A DNA stretch of 53,007 nt from NCBI GenBank assembly GCA_944346885.1, contig CALVMR010000030.1:1-53007 (forward strand), given 5' to 3'. This DNA is from an uncultured Clostridia bacterium. GTDB lineage: Bacteria > Bacillota > Clostridia > Christensenellales > Borkfalkiaceae. Below are positions 1-9,801 of the stretch, piece after piece. The translations under genes and the position numbers were made by a program. The first letter of the stretch is position 1; each line of letters begins with the position of its first letter. The notes under the pieces were generated by a model. That model saw nothing but the letters and a program-made list of their open reading frames with translations, did not search any database and was not told where the DNA came from.

Positions 1-376
<376 letters not shown>

Positions 377-575
377 ATTGCTTAAAGCCCATCCTTGCGG
401 ATGTCTGCTCTAACGTTTTTTTGCTGACTGTTCTTTGAGTACTTGTGTACTTAAAGTAAATTGACAGAAACTTTTAAACATCTTAAAAAGATATTACATT
501 CATTTCCTTCTATTCAATTTTTAATCTGCGCATCGCCGAACTCCGTTCGGGTCTCTTCACGAGAAGAGCTTGACC
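377..575 (-). other. 16S rRNA leader region
   Basis: About 200 bases lie between the proximal rRNA promoter and the 16S 5' end. The sequence is AT-rich and contains short inverted repeats, such as the GTACTTGTGTAC element near 440-451, which may be part of the processing stem. I see no protein-coding gene here; the ORFs across the 16S and its leader are chance. Confidence 0.6.
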
Positions 576-604
576 ATAATACCACATATAAAGGGAACTG
601 TCAA
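576..604 (-). promoter_or_regulatory. rRNA promoter, proximal
   Basis: The minus strand reads TTGACA (599-604), a 17-base spacer (582-598) and TATTAT (576-581). This is a near-consensus sigma-A promoter pointing at the 16S gene. It is 114 bases downstream of a second promoter of the same design. Confidence 0.85.
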
Positions 605-689
605 GCGTTTTTTCAAAAAAATTATAAATATTTTTTGAACCGCTTTCGCTTCCCTTCGGGCGGCAGCCCCTCACGCGAACAGCCTGCAT

Positions 690-718
690 ATAATAGCACA
701 CAAAAAAGGGAAAGTCAA
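690..718 (-). promoter_or_regulatory. rRNA promoter, distal
   Basis: The minus strand reads TTGACT (713-718), a 17-base spacer and TATTAT (690-695). The block before the -10 (TTTTTTGTGTGC) is nearly identical to the one in the solute-binding-protein promoter at 19896-19924. Tandem promoters are typical of rRNA operons. Confidence 0.8.
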
Positions 719-773
719 CTGCTTTTTGCGTTTTTTTGACGGATTTTCAAACTTTTTCCTGCCGTGCAGAAGG

Positions 774-802
774 TTGCGCGGCGGGGCGGTTTATGCTATA
801 CT
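774..802 (+). promoter_or_regulatory. Promoter for the small membrane protein gene
   Basis: TTGCGC (774-779), a 17-base spacer and TATACT (797-802) on the plus strand, about 70 bases before the ATG at 873. It is divergent from the rRNA promoters. Confidence 0.6.
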
Positions 803-872
803 GTATGCAAGCGGCATAGGCCCGCTTGCTTCCTTTTGCGTACGGCGCAAAAAACACCTTCGGAGCAGACGC

Positions 873-1262
873 ATGTTCAAAGTTTTCCGCATCGTTTTTG
901 CACTCGCCGCCGCCGCGCTGATCGTGGCGTGCGTATTCATCGGTATTTTTGCGGGCATGGTCCCCTTTTGGTGCTGCGTGGGCGGCGCCGTGCTGTTGTT
1001 TGCGCTGAGCATGCTCTTTAAATATTTGCAGGAAGAGCGCGAGAAAAAAGACGCGCCCGCCGCGCCCGCCATCCCCGCCGTGCCCGCCGTGCCCGCCGCC
1101 ACGCCCGATACAGACGGCGCCGAAGCGGACGGCAGCCGAACCGCAGACGGCGGCGCAAACGGGCAGAACAAAGGCAAAGGCGAAGCCGCCGAAGCGGACG
1201 CGCCCGCCGCGGGCGGTAGCGCCGCCCGCGGCGGCGAACCGACGCAGACAGACAAACCGTGA
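873..1262 (+). CDS. Small membrane protein with Ala/Pro-rich tail, unknown function
   Basis: A 129-residue protein. I chose ATG 873, not the ATG at 726, because the likely promoter -10 is at 797-802 and a GGAG lies about 8 bases before 873. Residues 1 to about 50 form two hydrophobic helices (MFKVFRIVFALAAAALIVAC, then a second one around VGGAVLLFALSMLF). A basic/acidic stretch and a low-complexity tail rich in Ala, Pro, Gly, Glu and Asp follow, likely disordered and cytoplasmic. I do not recognise the family. It stands alone between the rRNA promoters and a strong terminator. The Ala/Pro tail may partly reflect GC-rich codon drift, so the tail sequence itself says little about function. Confidence 0.6.
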   Translation: MFKVFRIVFALAAAALIVACVFIGIFAGMVPFWCCVGGAVLLFALSMLFKYLQEEREKKDAPAAPAIPAVPAVPAATPDTDGAEADGSRTADGGANGQNKGKGEAAEADAPAAGGSAARGGEPTQTDKP

Positions 1263-1269
1263 TTTTTTC

Positions 1270-1301
1270 GGCGGGCGCAGCAAAACTGCGCCCGCCCTTT
1301 T
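1270..1301 (+). terminator. Intrinsic terminator after the small membrane protein gene
   Basis: A perfect 11-bp stem, GGCGGGCGCAG (1270-1280) pairing with 1286-1296, with a CAAAA loop, followed by CTTTT. It starts 8 bases after the stop codon. Confidence 0.85.
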
Positions 1302-1417
1302 AAATGCGCGTGCGCGCGCGGGCGGGCGCGCGCAACTATAATAAAAAGAGAAAAGCGGGGGAACGCATGCCCTCGCTTTTTCTTCGGTTTTTTTTGCATT
1401 TTTCCGCCGCCTGCCGC

Positions 1418-2899
1418 CTATCCTTGCCGCCACGTCATGTTCATGAAAAAGGGCAGATGCGACTGTTCGCCGCGGGCGGAAACGGAGAGCCCCGCGCGGC
1501 GCTCCGCCTCGATCCATGCGGGAAACACGACGCCGTGGTACCGCTCTCCCTCCAACGTAAAGGAGAGGTAGTGCCCGCCGTACAGCTTCCATTTTCCGCT
1601 CTCTTTGCCGCGGTGCGTAACGGCGCCGCCGCGGCAGAGCCGCAGCCCCTTTTGCGCAAAGGTGCAGCGGTCGTTGCGGACGGGCAGCGCGATGTAATCG
1701 AACTCCCCGCCCGAAAGGGCGCACAGCTCCTCTTCGGAAACGGCGCGCAGCCGTTCGCCCGCATAGCGGTTGGGATTCATGACCATATCCCCGCGGGCGT
1801 TGAACGCATACAGGCAGGCGCACAGATAAAAGGGAACGGGCTTTTTTTCTTCGGTGCAGGGCGAACAGGCGTGGAACACGACGAGATCGTCGCCCGCCGC
1901 GGTGCGGAACAGATCGTTGTGCCCTGCGGCAAAAAAATCCAGCGGGGCGCGGCGGTCGTGCGCGGAATAATTCCAGCTGAACGAGCTTGCGAGCTTGATG
2001 CCCTGCCTGCCGTACGGAGGCTGCGTAAACCCGCCGTTCGGCAGATCGCTCGCCCAACAGCGCATGTTGTAGGCGCGCGCCAGATCGTCGCACGAGGCGG
2101 TGAGCAGATACCCCTGCTTTTTTTGCCAATTTGCCGCTTCCTCCGCGGCAAAGGGATCGCCCCCGTAAACGGGCACGCTCGCATGGTACGCCATGACAGA
2201 CCCCTCCGCCGAAGACGTACCCGTAAGGTCCGCCCCGAAGTACTGCGCCGCCGTGATCTTGCCCGCGCAAAACTGCGCGTACGTGAACCCGTCTTTGCGG
2301 CAGCCCGTGGCGGGGTCGAGTTCGAGGATGCGGATGCCGCCGTGCCAAGAGCCGTACGTCATGAACATGCGCCCCGCGGCGTCGTAAACGATCTGCGGGT
2401 CGATGGCGTTGGGCTGCTTTCCCCAATCCCCGCCCGTAAGCACAAGGGTGCGCGCAAAGGTGTATTCGCCTGCCACCGAATCGGCGTGCGCCAAAAAGAT
2501 CGCCGAATAATTATCGCCGAATTTGGCGGTATAGCAGCCGTACAGCCAATAACCGCCGCCCGCCGCGGGCACCACGTCCGGCGCCCAAAGCGTATCGTTT
2601 TTGCTCTCCTTTCCGTAGACGGCGAACAGTTCGCGCGTCATTTCGCGCAGGGAAGAGAGCCCCCGCGGGAACGCCTGCCCGACGTATTCCCAATGGATAA
2701 AATCGCGCGAACGGCGGATCTGGTAATAATTTTGCCCGAAGGCGCCCGTGGAAAAGACGTAAAACCAGCCGTCCGCCTCGACGACGGACGGATCGTGCGC
2801 CCCGAACGTATCCCACTCGCAGGGGGCGGGCGCCTTTCCGTTGCCCGCGGGGCAGACCAAGGGGCCGAAGTGCGGGTCGGCAGGGTACAGCGGTTGCAT
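1418..2899 (-). CDS. GH43 arabinanase-like glycoside hydrolase, no signal peptide
   Basis: 493 residues. The three GH43 catalytic acids are visible: Asp36 in AHDPSVVE (base), Asp167 in NAIDPQIVYD (pKa modulator) and Glu232 in SAEGSVMAYH (acid). Further family motifs are APDVVPAAGGGYWLYG and MNPNRYAGE, the latter at the start of the C-terminal beta-barrel domain seen in two-domain endo-arabinanases of the AbnB/Abn2 type. Unlike the other three GH43 proteins of this locus it has no signal peptide or lipobox, so it is probably cytoplasmic and acts on imported arabino-oligosaccharides. It is the last gene of the locus and has its own promoter at 2980-3008. Arabinan specificity is inferred from family resemblance; other GH43 activities are possible. 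Confidence 0.88.
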   Translation of the reverse strand: MQPLYPADPHFGPLVCPAGNGKAPAPCEWDTFGAHDPSVVEADGWFYVFSTGAFGQNYYQIRRSRDFIHWEYVGQAFPRGLSSLREMTRELFAVYGKESKNDTLWAPDVVPAAGGGYWLYGCYTAKFGDNYSAIFLAHADSVAGEYTFARTLVLTGGDWGKQPNAIDPQIVYDAAGRMFMTYGSWHGGIRILELDPATGCRKDGFTYAQFCAGKITAAQYFGADLTGTSSAEGSVMAYHASVPVYGGDPFAAEEAANWQKKQGYLLTASCDDLARAYNMRCWASDLPNGGFTQPPYGRQGIKLASSFSWNYSAHDRRAPLDFFAAGHNDLFRTAAGDDLVVFHACSPCTEEKKPVPFYLCACLYAFNARGDMVMNPNRYAGERLRAVSEEELCALSGGEFDYIALPVRNDRCTFAQKGLRLCRGGAVTHRGKESGKWKLYGGHYLSFTLEGERYHGVVFPAWIEAERRAGLSVSARGEQSHLPFFMNMTWRQG

Positions 2900-2979
2900 A
2901 AAACTCTCCTCCCTTTCCGGCGGTCATTCCGGTAAAAATTGCGGCGCCCGTATGACCGAGCGCCGTTATTTCGGGCGCT

Positions 2980-3008
2980 ATGATACCATACCGAACGGGC
3001 AAAAGCAA
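2980..3008 (-). promoter_or_regulatory. Internal promoter for the intracellular GH43
   Basis: The minus strand reads TTGCTT (3003-3008), a 17-base spacer and TATCAT (2980-2985), about 80 bases upstream of the start at 2899. Confidence 0.55.
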
Positions 3009-3053
3009 CAAAATCGACGCGGGAAACGAAATTTTTTCAAAAATTTTACCTTC

Positions 3054-3078
3054 GCCCCGCCGCATAAAGCGGCGGGGC
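3054..3078 (-). terminator. Hairpin after the LamG-GH43 gene
   Basis: Arms of 10 bp (3054-3063 and 3069-3078, GCCCCGCCGC) with a 5-base loop, 15 bases after the stop at 3093. The T tract (TAAAATTTTT) begins several bases beyond the stem, so termination may be partial. Confidence 0.55.
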
Positions 3079-3092
3079 GGGGCGTTTTGCCG

Positions 3093-6026
3093 CTAGGAAA
3101 AATTCGTGTTCAAAAACAGCGCGCGCTGCCCGTCGGCATCCAGCAGCGAAAGGCAGAGCCCGCCCCTGCCCTCCGCCTCGATGTACGCGGGGAAGGCGAC
3201 GCCGTAAAACGCGCCGCGCAGGAAACCGCTGCCGTTTGCGGCGGGGATCGCCTCTTCGATGCGCAGATACACCCAGTTTTCGCCGTACAGCACCCATTCG
3301 CCGACGTACATTGCGCCGAAATAGACGTTCCCGTCCGACATGAGGCGCAGCCCGCTCATCGCATACCCGCCGTTGAACGACGCGGAATACAGATTGTCGG
3401 TGACGAACGCAAAGTCGTACCCGCCGCCCGCGGCGTACACTTCCTCGCGCTCTATTTTGCGCAGCGTTTCGCCCGCGTAGCGGTTCGGGTTCATCACCAT
3501 CCGCCCGAAGCTGTCAAACGCGTACATGCTGAGCATCAGATAATGGTTTGTGCTGCCCGCGTTGAAGCGGACGCGGTTGTGATAGACAAGGAGGTTTACG
3601 CCGCCGGACGTGGTGAGCATATCGTTGTGGCCGGGGTACCCGAAGTCAAACCCGATGCGCGTATCCTCGGCGGAATGCCGCCAAGAGAACGAACCCGAAA
3701 CGCGGGTATGCGCCTGCGAAAAGCGCACGCCCTCCGCCGCGGCTGCCTCTGCGCCCTCGCTTTGCGCGGCGATCGCGCCTTCGCCCGCGCCGCCCGCCTC
3801 TTCATCGGCGGGCTGTACGGCGTAACCGACGTAGCTGCGCATGTTGTACGTCTCCGAAAGTGCGTTTGCCGAGCCCATGAGGTAAAAGCGGTCCTCATAG
3901 GTGACGGCAGCTTCGTCGAAGGCAAACGGGTCTCCCGTGTACAGCGGCACGCGCTCGTGGTACGAAACGGTGGGTCCCTCCATATCCTCGCATTCGAGCA
4001 GGCGGACGCCGTACCGCTCGGCAACGGTGTACGTATGCCCGCCGACGGTCCCGTTTTCGTTGCGCAGTTCCGCCCAATCGGCGCCTTTGAGCCCGCTCTC
4101 CTCCTTGCGCAGCCCCGTGGCGGGGTCAAGTTCGAGCGCCCAAATGCCGCCGCCGAACGAGCCGTACGCCATGTACATGCCGCCGTCTGCCGTATAATAG
4201 ATCTGCGGGTCGATGGCGTTGGGCGTGTTCTGCCAGCCGTCGTAGGAATACACGAGGATATCGTCGTAGGTGTACGGCCCCGCCGCCTGCTCGGCAGAGC
4301 AGCGGAAGATCACCGAATGCCCCACGCCGAAGCCCGCCGTCCAGCAGCCGTACAGCCAATATCCGTCCGGCATGCCGTCTCCGTCCGTATCGGGGGCGGG
4401 CACCACGTCCGGCGCCCAAAGCGAAGCGTTTGAGCCGCTCCACTGGCTGTCTCCCCGCAGGACCTGCCAGACCGCATACAGTTCGTTTTGCGCGCTCATC
4501 GCCCCCACGTTGGGCGGGGCGCCGTTTTCGTTAAAACCTTGGATCGCCGCGCCGACGTACTCCCAATGGATAAGGTCACTGCTTTTGCGCACCTGATAGC
4601 CCGCCAAGCCGAAATTATCGGTGGAAAAGGAATAAAACACGCTCTGCCCGTTCTCCTTTATTTCGAGCACGGAGGGGTCGTGCACGTTGGCGGTGGTCGT
4701 ATCCTCGTTGTTCCAGCCGTACCCTTGCAGCGCGTCGAACTGCGGATCGGCGGGGTACAGCGACGCATCGTAAGAGGGGATCTCCATCCCCTGCTCCGTA
4801 AGCCCGCTCTCTTCGTACAGCTCTTTTACCGCCGCGGCGCCGAGATAGGAGCTTAGGCGCAGATCGTCGATGTAATCGCTGCCGTCGCCCATGTTGTTGC
4901 CGAACAGCCGCAGACTGCCGCCCTCGGAAAGCACCTGCAAAAAGGCGCTGCAAACGGTCTCCACGCGCGCGTCGGCGGCGGAATAGGTGCAGGCGAGCTG
5001 CCCGTTTTTATAAAAGCGGACCCCCTCCCCGTTCAGCGTGACGGCGATGTGCTGCCACACGCCCGTATCGGCGATGAGCGCGTTCCAAGAAAAGCCTTCT
5101 TCCAGCACGCCGACGCCGCCGTTGTTGTTATTGTTCGGGTACAGGTTGCCTTCCGCCGTATCGTTGGTGCACAGGTTGAGGAAGCGGATGCTGCTGTACC
5201 CCTCGGTGCGGGCGATAAAACTCCAATCGCTGCCGCCCGTCGTGTTGTGCAAAAAGGAGAGCGTGAACCCCTCCGCCAGATCGGGCAGGGCGGCGGGCAG
5301 CGTAAGCCACAGCGCGGCGTTGCCCTTTGCCGAAGAAACTTCCAGCGCTTTGCCGCCGAACGCGACGCCGCTCTGCGTTGTGTTTTGGCTGTATTCCGCG
5401 AAGATCCCCTCCGCGCCCTCGGCGAGCGCGGCGGACGCGCTCGCCCCTTCGTCCTCAAAGGTGAACAGCGCAAGGGTGTTTTTGCCCAAGTTTTCCTCCA
5501 CGATGACCGTGCAGGCGACCGAGGAGGTTTTTACCTCCCCCTCCTCGTAACGGGAATAGACGGCGGAAATTGCCGTCTGCCCCGTGCTTTCGGCATAAAA
5601 ACGCACGCTTGCCTGCGCGCGCTCCCCGCCGAAGGGAGAAGTTTGCGAGAGCAGCGTAACGGTATCGCTCTGCGCCAGCCAAGTGACCGAGCCTTCGTAC
5701 GGCGCCTCTTCTGCCAAAACGGTCACCTCGCCGATCTCCCCGCGCCCGACCGTAACGGAGGGGGAAGAAAAGGCGAATACGGCGCTCTCCTCTTCGCCAG
5801 GCGTTTCGCCGCTGCCGGGGTCTTCGCCGCCCGGCGTTTCGCCGCTGCCGGGGTCCCCGCCCGTGCCGGGGTCTTCGCCGCCCGGCGTTTCGCCCGTGCC
5901 CGGCTCTTCCCCCGTGCCCGGCTCTTCCCCCGTGCCCGGAGTTTCGCCCGTTGCGCAGGCGGCAAACGCAAAGGCAGACAAAACTAGCAGCACCGCCAAA
6001 AACAGTGTAAAAATACGTTTTTTCAT
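3093..6026 (-). CDS. Surface lipoprotein: Ig-like, LamG and GH43 arabinanase domains
   Basis: 977 residues from ATG 6026, chosen because GGGAG lies 8 bases upstream and the sequence then starts with a lipoprotein signal (MKKRIFTLFL...AFAAC, Cys24 as lipid anchor). A Gly/Thr/Glu/Pro repeat linker (about 25-80) is followed by an Ig-like domain (about 85-177), a LamG/concanavalin-like carbohydrate-binding domain (about 185-410) and a GH43 catalytic domain from about 435. Catalytic acids appear to be Asp450 (ANVHDPSV), Asp606 (NAIDPQIYY) and Glu683 (MEGPTVSYHE). The PT/E repeat is probably a spacer that carries the enzyme away from the membrane. Likely role: endo-cleavage of arabinan side chains at the cell surface, feeding the ABC importer encoded upstream. 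The start annotated 12 codons earlier would bury the signal peptide. Confidence 0.88.
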   Translation of the reverse strand: MKKRIFTLFLAVLLVLSAFAFAACATGETPGTGEEPGTGEEPGTGETPGGEDPGTGGDPGSGETPGGEDPGSGETPGEEESAVFAFSSPSVTVGRGEIGEVTVLAEEAPYEGSVTWLAQSDTVTLLSQTSPFGGERAQASVRFYAESTGQTAISAVYSRYEEGEVKTSSVACTVIVEENLGKNTLALFTFEDEGASASAALAEGAEGIFAEYSQNTTQSGVAFGGKALEVSSAKGNAALWLTLPAALPDLAEGFTLSFLHNTTGGSDWSFIARTEGYSSIRFLNLCTNDTAEGNLYPNNNNNGGVGVLEEGFSWNALIADTGVWQHIAVTLNGEGVRFYKNGQLACTYSAADARVETVCSAFLQVLSEGGSLRLFGNNMGDGSDYIDDLRLSSYLGAAAVKELYEESGLTEQGMEIPSYDASLYPADPQFDALQGYGWNNEDTTTANVHDPSVLEIKENGQSVFYSFSTDNFGLAGYQVRKSSDLIHWEYVGAAIQGFNENGAPPNVGAMSAQNELYAVWQVLRGDSQWSGSNASLWAPDVVPAPDTDGDGMPDGYWLYGCWTAGFGVGHSVIFRCSAEQAAGPYTYDDILVYSYDGWQNTPNAIDPQIYYTADGGMYMAYGSFGGGIWALELDPATGLRKEESGLKGADWAELRNENGTVGGHTYTVAERYGVRLLECEDMEGPTVSYHERVPLYTGDPFAFDEAAVTYEDRFYLMGSANALSETYNMRSYVGYAVQPADEEAGGAGEGAIAAQSEGAEAAAAEGVRFSQAHTRVSGSFSWRHSAEDTRIGFDFGYPGHNDMLTTSGGVNLLVYHNRVRFNAGSTNHYLMLSMYAFDSFGRMVMNPNRYAGETLRKIEREEVYAAGGGYDFAFVTDNLYSASFNGGYAMSGLRLMSDGNVYFGAMYVGEWVLYGENWVYLRIEEAIPAANGSGFLRGAFYGVAFPAYIEAEGRGGLCLSLLDADGQRALFLNTNFS

Positions 6027-6136
6027 GAAAAAAACTCCCGTTTTGCCGCCCGCAGGCGGCACACACCGCGACGACGGAAAAAGGGAGCCACAAAAGCCGT
6101 GACCCCCTCTTTTCCTTTCATGCCGGAAAAAACCGT

Positions 6137-8212
6137 TTAGGCGTTCGCCTCAAAATCCATGTTGAGGTACAGGCAGTCTTTGCCGCTTTCGCTCACGCAA
6201 GAGATGGAGATACCGCCGTACAGCGTTTTTTCGATACGCGCGGGGAACGCAACGCCGTAGAACTTGCCCGAAAGGCTTCCGCTTCCGTTTACCGCGGCGA
6301 TGGGCGACGTGATGTTGATGTACACATAATTGTCGCCGTACAGCTCCCATTCGCCCACAACGTTGCCGCCGTAGTTGATCGCCCCTTTGCTCTGCCCGCT
6401 TTCGGGCGCGGAGAGGGTAAGCCCCTCCATGGCGTAGCTTTGGTTGTAGCTTGCCTCCCAGTTGCTGTTTGTGATGCACACAAAGGAGTACGCGCCCTCG
6501 GTAAGGGAGGTGATCTCCGCCGCCGTGACCTTGCGCAGGCGCTCGCCCGCGTAGCGGTTGGGGTTCATGACCAGATCGCCGCGGGAATTGAACGCGTACA
6601 GCGTTTGCACCTGGAAGTGGAAATTGTTCTGCGTGTTTTCGTCGTTGGATTCCGCCGCCGTCCTGTACCCGTTGCGCACATGGAACACAAGCATGTTTTC
6701 CCCCTCGTCGGTGGTGAACATGTCGTTGTGGCCGGGCGCGAACCAATCGTCAAACCCCAAACGCCCCACATCCCCGTCGGGCCCCGTGCGCCAGCTGAAC
6801 GTGCCGGATACGCGGCTGCCCTCCTGGTCGCTTGTGCCGTAACGGAACGGCCCGTCCGCAGAGGTGGAATAATAGCTGCGCATGTTGTAGTTGTAGGTCA
6901 GAGAGTTGGAAGAGGTCATCAAATAGTACCTGTCTTCATAGCGGCTGGCGGAAGCATCGTAGCTGCCCGTGCCGTTGTACGAAGAGATCTCCACCCCCTC
7001 GTGATAGGAGACCGTAGGGCCCTCGGTATCGTTGACAACGAGGTTTTTGCCGTACCGCTCGGCAGCCGTTTTGGTGCTGCCGGGGAGCAGGTCCGCCCCC
7101 TCCAAACCGTCTTTGCGCAAGCCCGTTTCGGGGTCGAGCTCCAAGCACCAAATGCCCGCCGCCGAGCCGAACGAACCGTACGCCATATACATGTGCTCGC
7201 CGCTTGCGTCGTAGTAAACGAACGGGTCGAGCGCGTTGGGGTTGGAATTTGCGCCGTATCCCCAACCGTCATACGAATAGACGATGACGGCGGGTTCGTC
7301 GTTTGCCGTGCGCGAAAGAGTGTACGGACCCGTAACGGTATCCGAATGGCACTGGAAGATGATGGAAACGCCGCTTCCGAACACCGCCGTCCAGCAGCCG
7401 TACAGCCAGTAGCCGCCGCCCGCCGCGGGCACCACGTTGGGCGCCCAGAGGGTGTACACGTTGTCGTATAAGTCGTGCGCGGAGAGGATCTCGTAGATCT
7501 CCCACAGCTCGTTGCTCTCCGCCATCGTGCTCCTTGTGGGCGGGTTGCCGTTCACGTTGTACCCGTCGATCGCCGCGCCGACGTACGTCCAGTTGATAAG
7601 GTCTGTGCTGCTGCGGATGGAATACCCGAAGCGCGGCCCGTAGTTATCGGTGCCGAAGGAGTAGTACACGCCGTCCACTTCGATGATGGAGGGGTCGTGC
7701 GCGTTGCCGATGCCCGTTGCCGCCGTGTTCTGCTGGTGCAGCCCCGTGATGGCGGGGAAGCGCGCCCGCTCCGGATACGCAGGCGCCACGCGCCAATCGT
7801 ACGCGGCGGCGAGCTCGTTATCCTCGGTAACGAGATACAGGCTGTAATCGCCCGCCGCGGTGGCGGTCAGGTCGTAGCTGTTGTAACGCAGCCCGTCCGC
7901 CAAATAGGTGGTGCCGTTTGCGGCGGTAACGATGCTGTCCTTGGCAAGGTACAACGAGAGTTTTTCGCTCGCGCTGTACGAAACGGTGAACGTGCCCTCG
8001 GCAATGGAATCGTCCGTCACCTTAGAAGCCGCCGCCGTGCCGTCATAGCTGAGATTCGGGTACTCGACCACCGTAACGGCAACGCCGGCATCGGGCAGGT
8101 CGGTAATGTCTGCATCGGTAGTCTCTCCGCCGCCGTCTCCGCACGCGACGAGCGCGGCGGAAGAGAGCAGCAGGCTTGCACCGAGAAAAATGCTGAGAAG
8201 TTTCTTTTTCAT
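6137..8212 (-). CDS. GH43 arabinanase-like lipoprotein
   Basis: 691 residues with a lipoprotein signal (MKKKLLSIFL...LVAC, Cys24) and a short Asp/Thr linker. A beta-rich N-terminal domain (about 45-145) precedes a GH43 domain. Probable catalytic residues are Asp173 (NAHDPSIIE), Asp329 (NALDPFVYYD) and Glu397 (DTEGPTVSYHE). The C-terminal part carries the MNPNRYAGERLRKV motif and a beta-barrel domain shared with the other GH43 enzymes of the locus. It is anchored outside the membrane and should act on extracellular arabinan or arabinoxylan-type chains. RBS AGGAGG lies before the ATG. It follows the LamG lipoprotein gene after a 77-base gap that holds a strong hairpin. Confidence 0.88.
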   Translation of the reverse strand: MKKKLLSIFLGASLLLSSAALVACGDGGGETTDADITDLPDAGVAVTVVEYPNLSYDGTAAASKVTDDSIAEGTFTVSYSASEKLSLYLAKDSIVTAANGTTYLADGLRYNSYDLTATAAGDYSLYLVTEDNELAAAYDWRVAPAYPERARFPAITGLHQQNTAATGIGNAHDPSIIEVDGVYYSFGTDNYGPRFGYSIRSSTDLINWTYVGAAIDGYNVNGNPPTRSTMAESNELWEIYEILSAHDLYDNVYTLWAPNVVPAAGGGYWLYGCWTAVFGSGVSIIFQCHSDTVTGPYTLSRTANDEPAVIVYSYDGWGYGANSNPNALDPFVYYDASGEHMYMAYGSFGSAAGIWCLELDPETGLRKDGLEGADLLPGSTKTAAERYGKNLVVNDTEGPTVSYHEGVEISSYNGTGSYDASASRYEDRYYLMTSSNSLTYNYNMRSYYSTSADGPFRYGTSDQEGSRVSGTFSWRTGPDGDVGRLGFDDWFAPGHNDMFTTDEGENMLVFHVRNGYRTAAESNDENTQNNFHFQVQTLYAFNSRGDLVMNPNRYAGERLRKVTAAEITSLTEGAYSFVCITNSNWEASYNQSYAMEGLTLSAPESGQSKGAINYGGNVVGEWELYGDNYVYINITSPIAAVNGSGSLSGKFYGVAFPARIEKTLYGGISISCVSESGKDCLYLNMDFEANA

Positions 8213-8249
8213 GCTTTCCTCCTATCTATTTATGCAGGAACGTTTTCCT

Positions 8250-8272
8250 CCCCGCCCGCGGCGCGGGCGGGG
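8250..8272 (-). other. Intercistronic hairpin
   Basis: Arms CCCCGCCCGC (8250-8259) and 8263-8272, 3-base loop, between the LamG lipoprotein and the next GH43 gene. There is no U tract on the minus strand, so it is more likely an mRNA-stabilising or processing element than a terminator. Confidence 0.5.
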
Positions 8273-8289
8273 GAAAGCGCCGTGGCTGC

Positions 8290-9801
8290 TTACGCGGCAG
8301 AAACCGCCTGATGCAGCTCGGTTGCGGAAATGTTTTTGGTGATGCGCACATTATCGACGTAAAGGTCGCTGCCTTCCTGACCCCCTTCGATATCGCCGAA
8401 GAACACAAACGTTCCTTTCTGGTTCAGCCAATAGAACGCCGCATCGACCAGCGCCGCCGTGTTCGCGTCGGAATAGGCATAAACGCAAACCAACGCTCCG
8501 TTGAAGTAAAACCGTACGCCGTTCGTTTTGCTCATTTCCACAACGGCATGGTGCCATGTGTTCGGCAACGCCTTGCTGAGCGCAGTATACGCATAGCTGC
8601 CCTGCAATACGCCGCCTTTTCCGGGATAGCCGCCTTCGGTCCCCCAAATGTTCATGAAGGTTGCGCGCATACCGTCTCGCTGGTTGATGGAAACAAGGCT
8701 GCTCCAATCCCCGATCCCTGCGACATTGTTGAAATAATATTCAAAAGAGAAAGAGAGCGTTTCGCTGTCTTCGATAGAAACTTGCGTTCCGGCGAAATCG
8801 ACCGTAAGCGCTTCGTCTTCATCTTGGTTCTCTAAGTAATCGCCTTTTCCGTCCGGCGTTTGCGGTGTATCGCCGGTCACTTTGAATGCATTGCCGCTCT
8901 CTCCCTTTTTGATCGTGCTTTGGATCGCATTCGCGTCGGACGAGGTCGCCGTCACGCCCGAATGCCCGGAAACAACGCCCAGCGACGCGCCGTCTACCGT
9001 GTCAAAATCGATGGAGGCAAGCTCGTTCAGCGCATACTTTGTAATGCCGACGGTAACGGTGCCCGTAGCGGTGGTCGCTTCGGCGCCGTTGTTGTACGAT
9101 ACGCTTGCCGTGACCGTAACGCTGCCCGTTTCCGTTGTATCGGCGGCGGTAAGGGTGACGGAGCTGCCCGTTGCCGCCGAAAGGGTGGCAAGCCCCTCGC
9201 CTGCGGTGATCGCCCAGTTTACCGTGGCGTCGGAAATGCCGCTGACGGTTGCCGTGAGCGTTGCGCTCTTTTCCGCCCCTTCGCCGTCCGTATAGAGGGC
9301 GGGCGCCGAACTTGCCACGTTTACCGTGACCGCGGAGGGAACGACCGTTACGGAGCAGGACGCGGAAGCGGCAGCCTCCGTTGCCCCTTCTTCGGTAAAG
9401 GAAGCGGTGACGGTGACGGGCTGCTGCGTGACGGCTACGCCGCTGAGCGTTGCCGTTGCCGTGGCGCTATCGGCTGTGATGGCTGCCGAACCGCCCTCGG
9501 CAACGGAAACGTACGTCTCCCCGCCCTGCGCGACCGACCATGTAAGCGTACCCGCAACGGGGTTGCGCACCGTAGCGGTGACCTGCACCGTGTCGCCGTA
9601 GGGAACGGAGACCGTGCTCGTGGCGATGACCACTTCTGCGGGCGCGCTGCCCGTATCTTCGGCTTCTACCTTTTCATACCCTTCCAGCGGGTCTCCGCTA
9701 GAAGCGCTCTCCCCGCCGTTGTCGCAGGCGGCAAACACAAAGGTGAATGCGCACAGCAGCGCCACCAGCGCGGAGAGAAAAGCGAACTTTCTTTTTTGCA
9801 T
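8290..9801 (-). CDS. Lipoprotein with Ig-like domains and a LamG domain, no catalytic domain seen
   Basis: 503 residues from ATG 9801, chosen because AAGGAGG sits just upstream and the next residues are a lipoprotein signal (MQKRKFAFLS...FVFAAC, Cys26). Two Big-type Ig-like domains (about 45-150 and 150-250, rich in Thr/Val/Ala) precede a LamG/concanavalin-like domain (about 265-495; motifs LSFSFEYYFNN, WHHAVVEMSKT and VRFYFNGALV, then DLYVDNVRI). No glycosidase motif is visible. It is probably a surface glycan-binding protein that captures polysaccharide for the neighbouring enzymes, by analogy with SusE/F-type or CBM proteins; this role is inferred from position and fold only. Confidence 0.75.
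   Translation of the reverse strand: MQKRKFAFLSALVALLCAFTFVFAACDNGGESASSGDPLEGYEKVEAEDTGSAPAEVVIATSTVSVPYGDTVQVTATVRNPVAGTLTWSVAQGGETYVSVAEGGSAAITADSATATATLSGVAVTQQPVTVTASFTEEGATEAAASASCSVTVVPSAVTVNVASSAPALYTDGEGAEKSATLTATVSGISDATVNWAITAGEGLATLSAATGSSVTLTAADTTETGSVTVTASVSYNNGAEATTATGTVTVGITKYALNELASIDFDTVDGASLGVVSGHSGVTATSSDANAIQSTIKKGESGNAFKVTGDTPQTPDGKGDYLENQDEDEALTVDFAGTQVSIEDSETLSFSFEYYFNNVAGIGDWSSLVSINQRDGMRATFMNIWGTEGGYPGKGGVLQGSYAYTALSKALPNTWHHAVVEMSKTNGVRFYFNGALVCVYAYSDANTAALVDAAFYWLNQKGTFVFFGDIEGGQEGSDLYVDNVRITKNISATELHQAVSAA

Noticed and set aside
747..2426. A 559-codon minus-strand ORF over the small membrane gene and GH43
   Set aside because: Frame-shifted shadow of the GH43 gene plus terminator sequence; Arg-rich noise.
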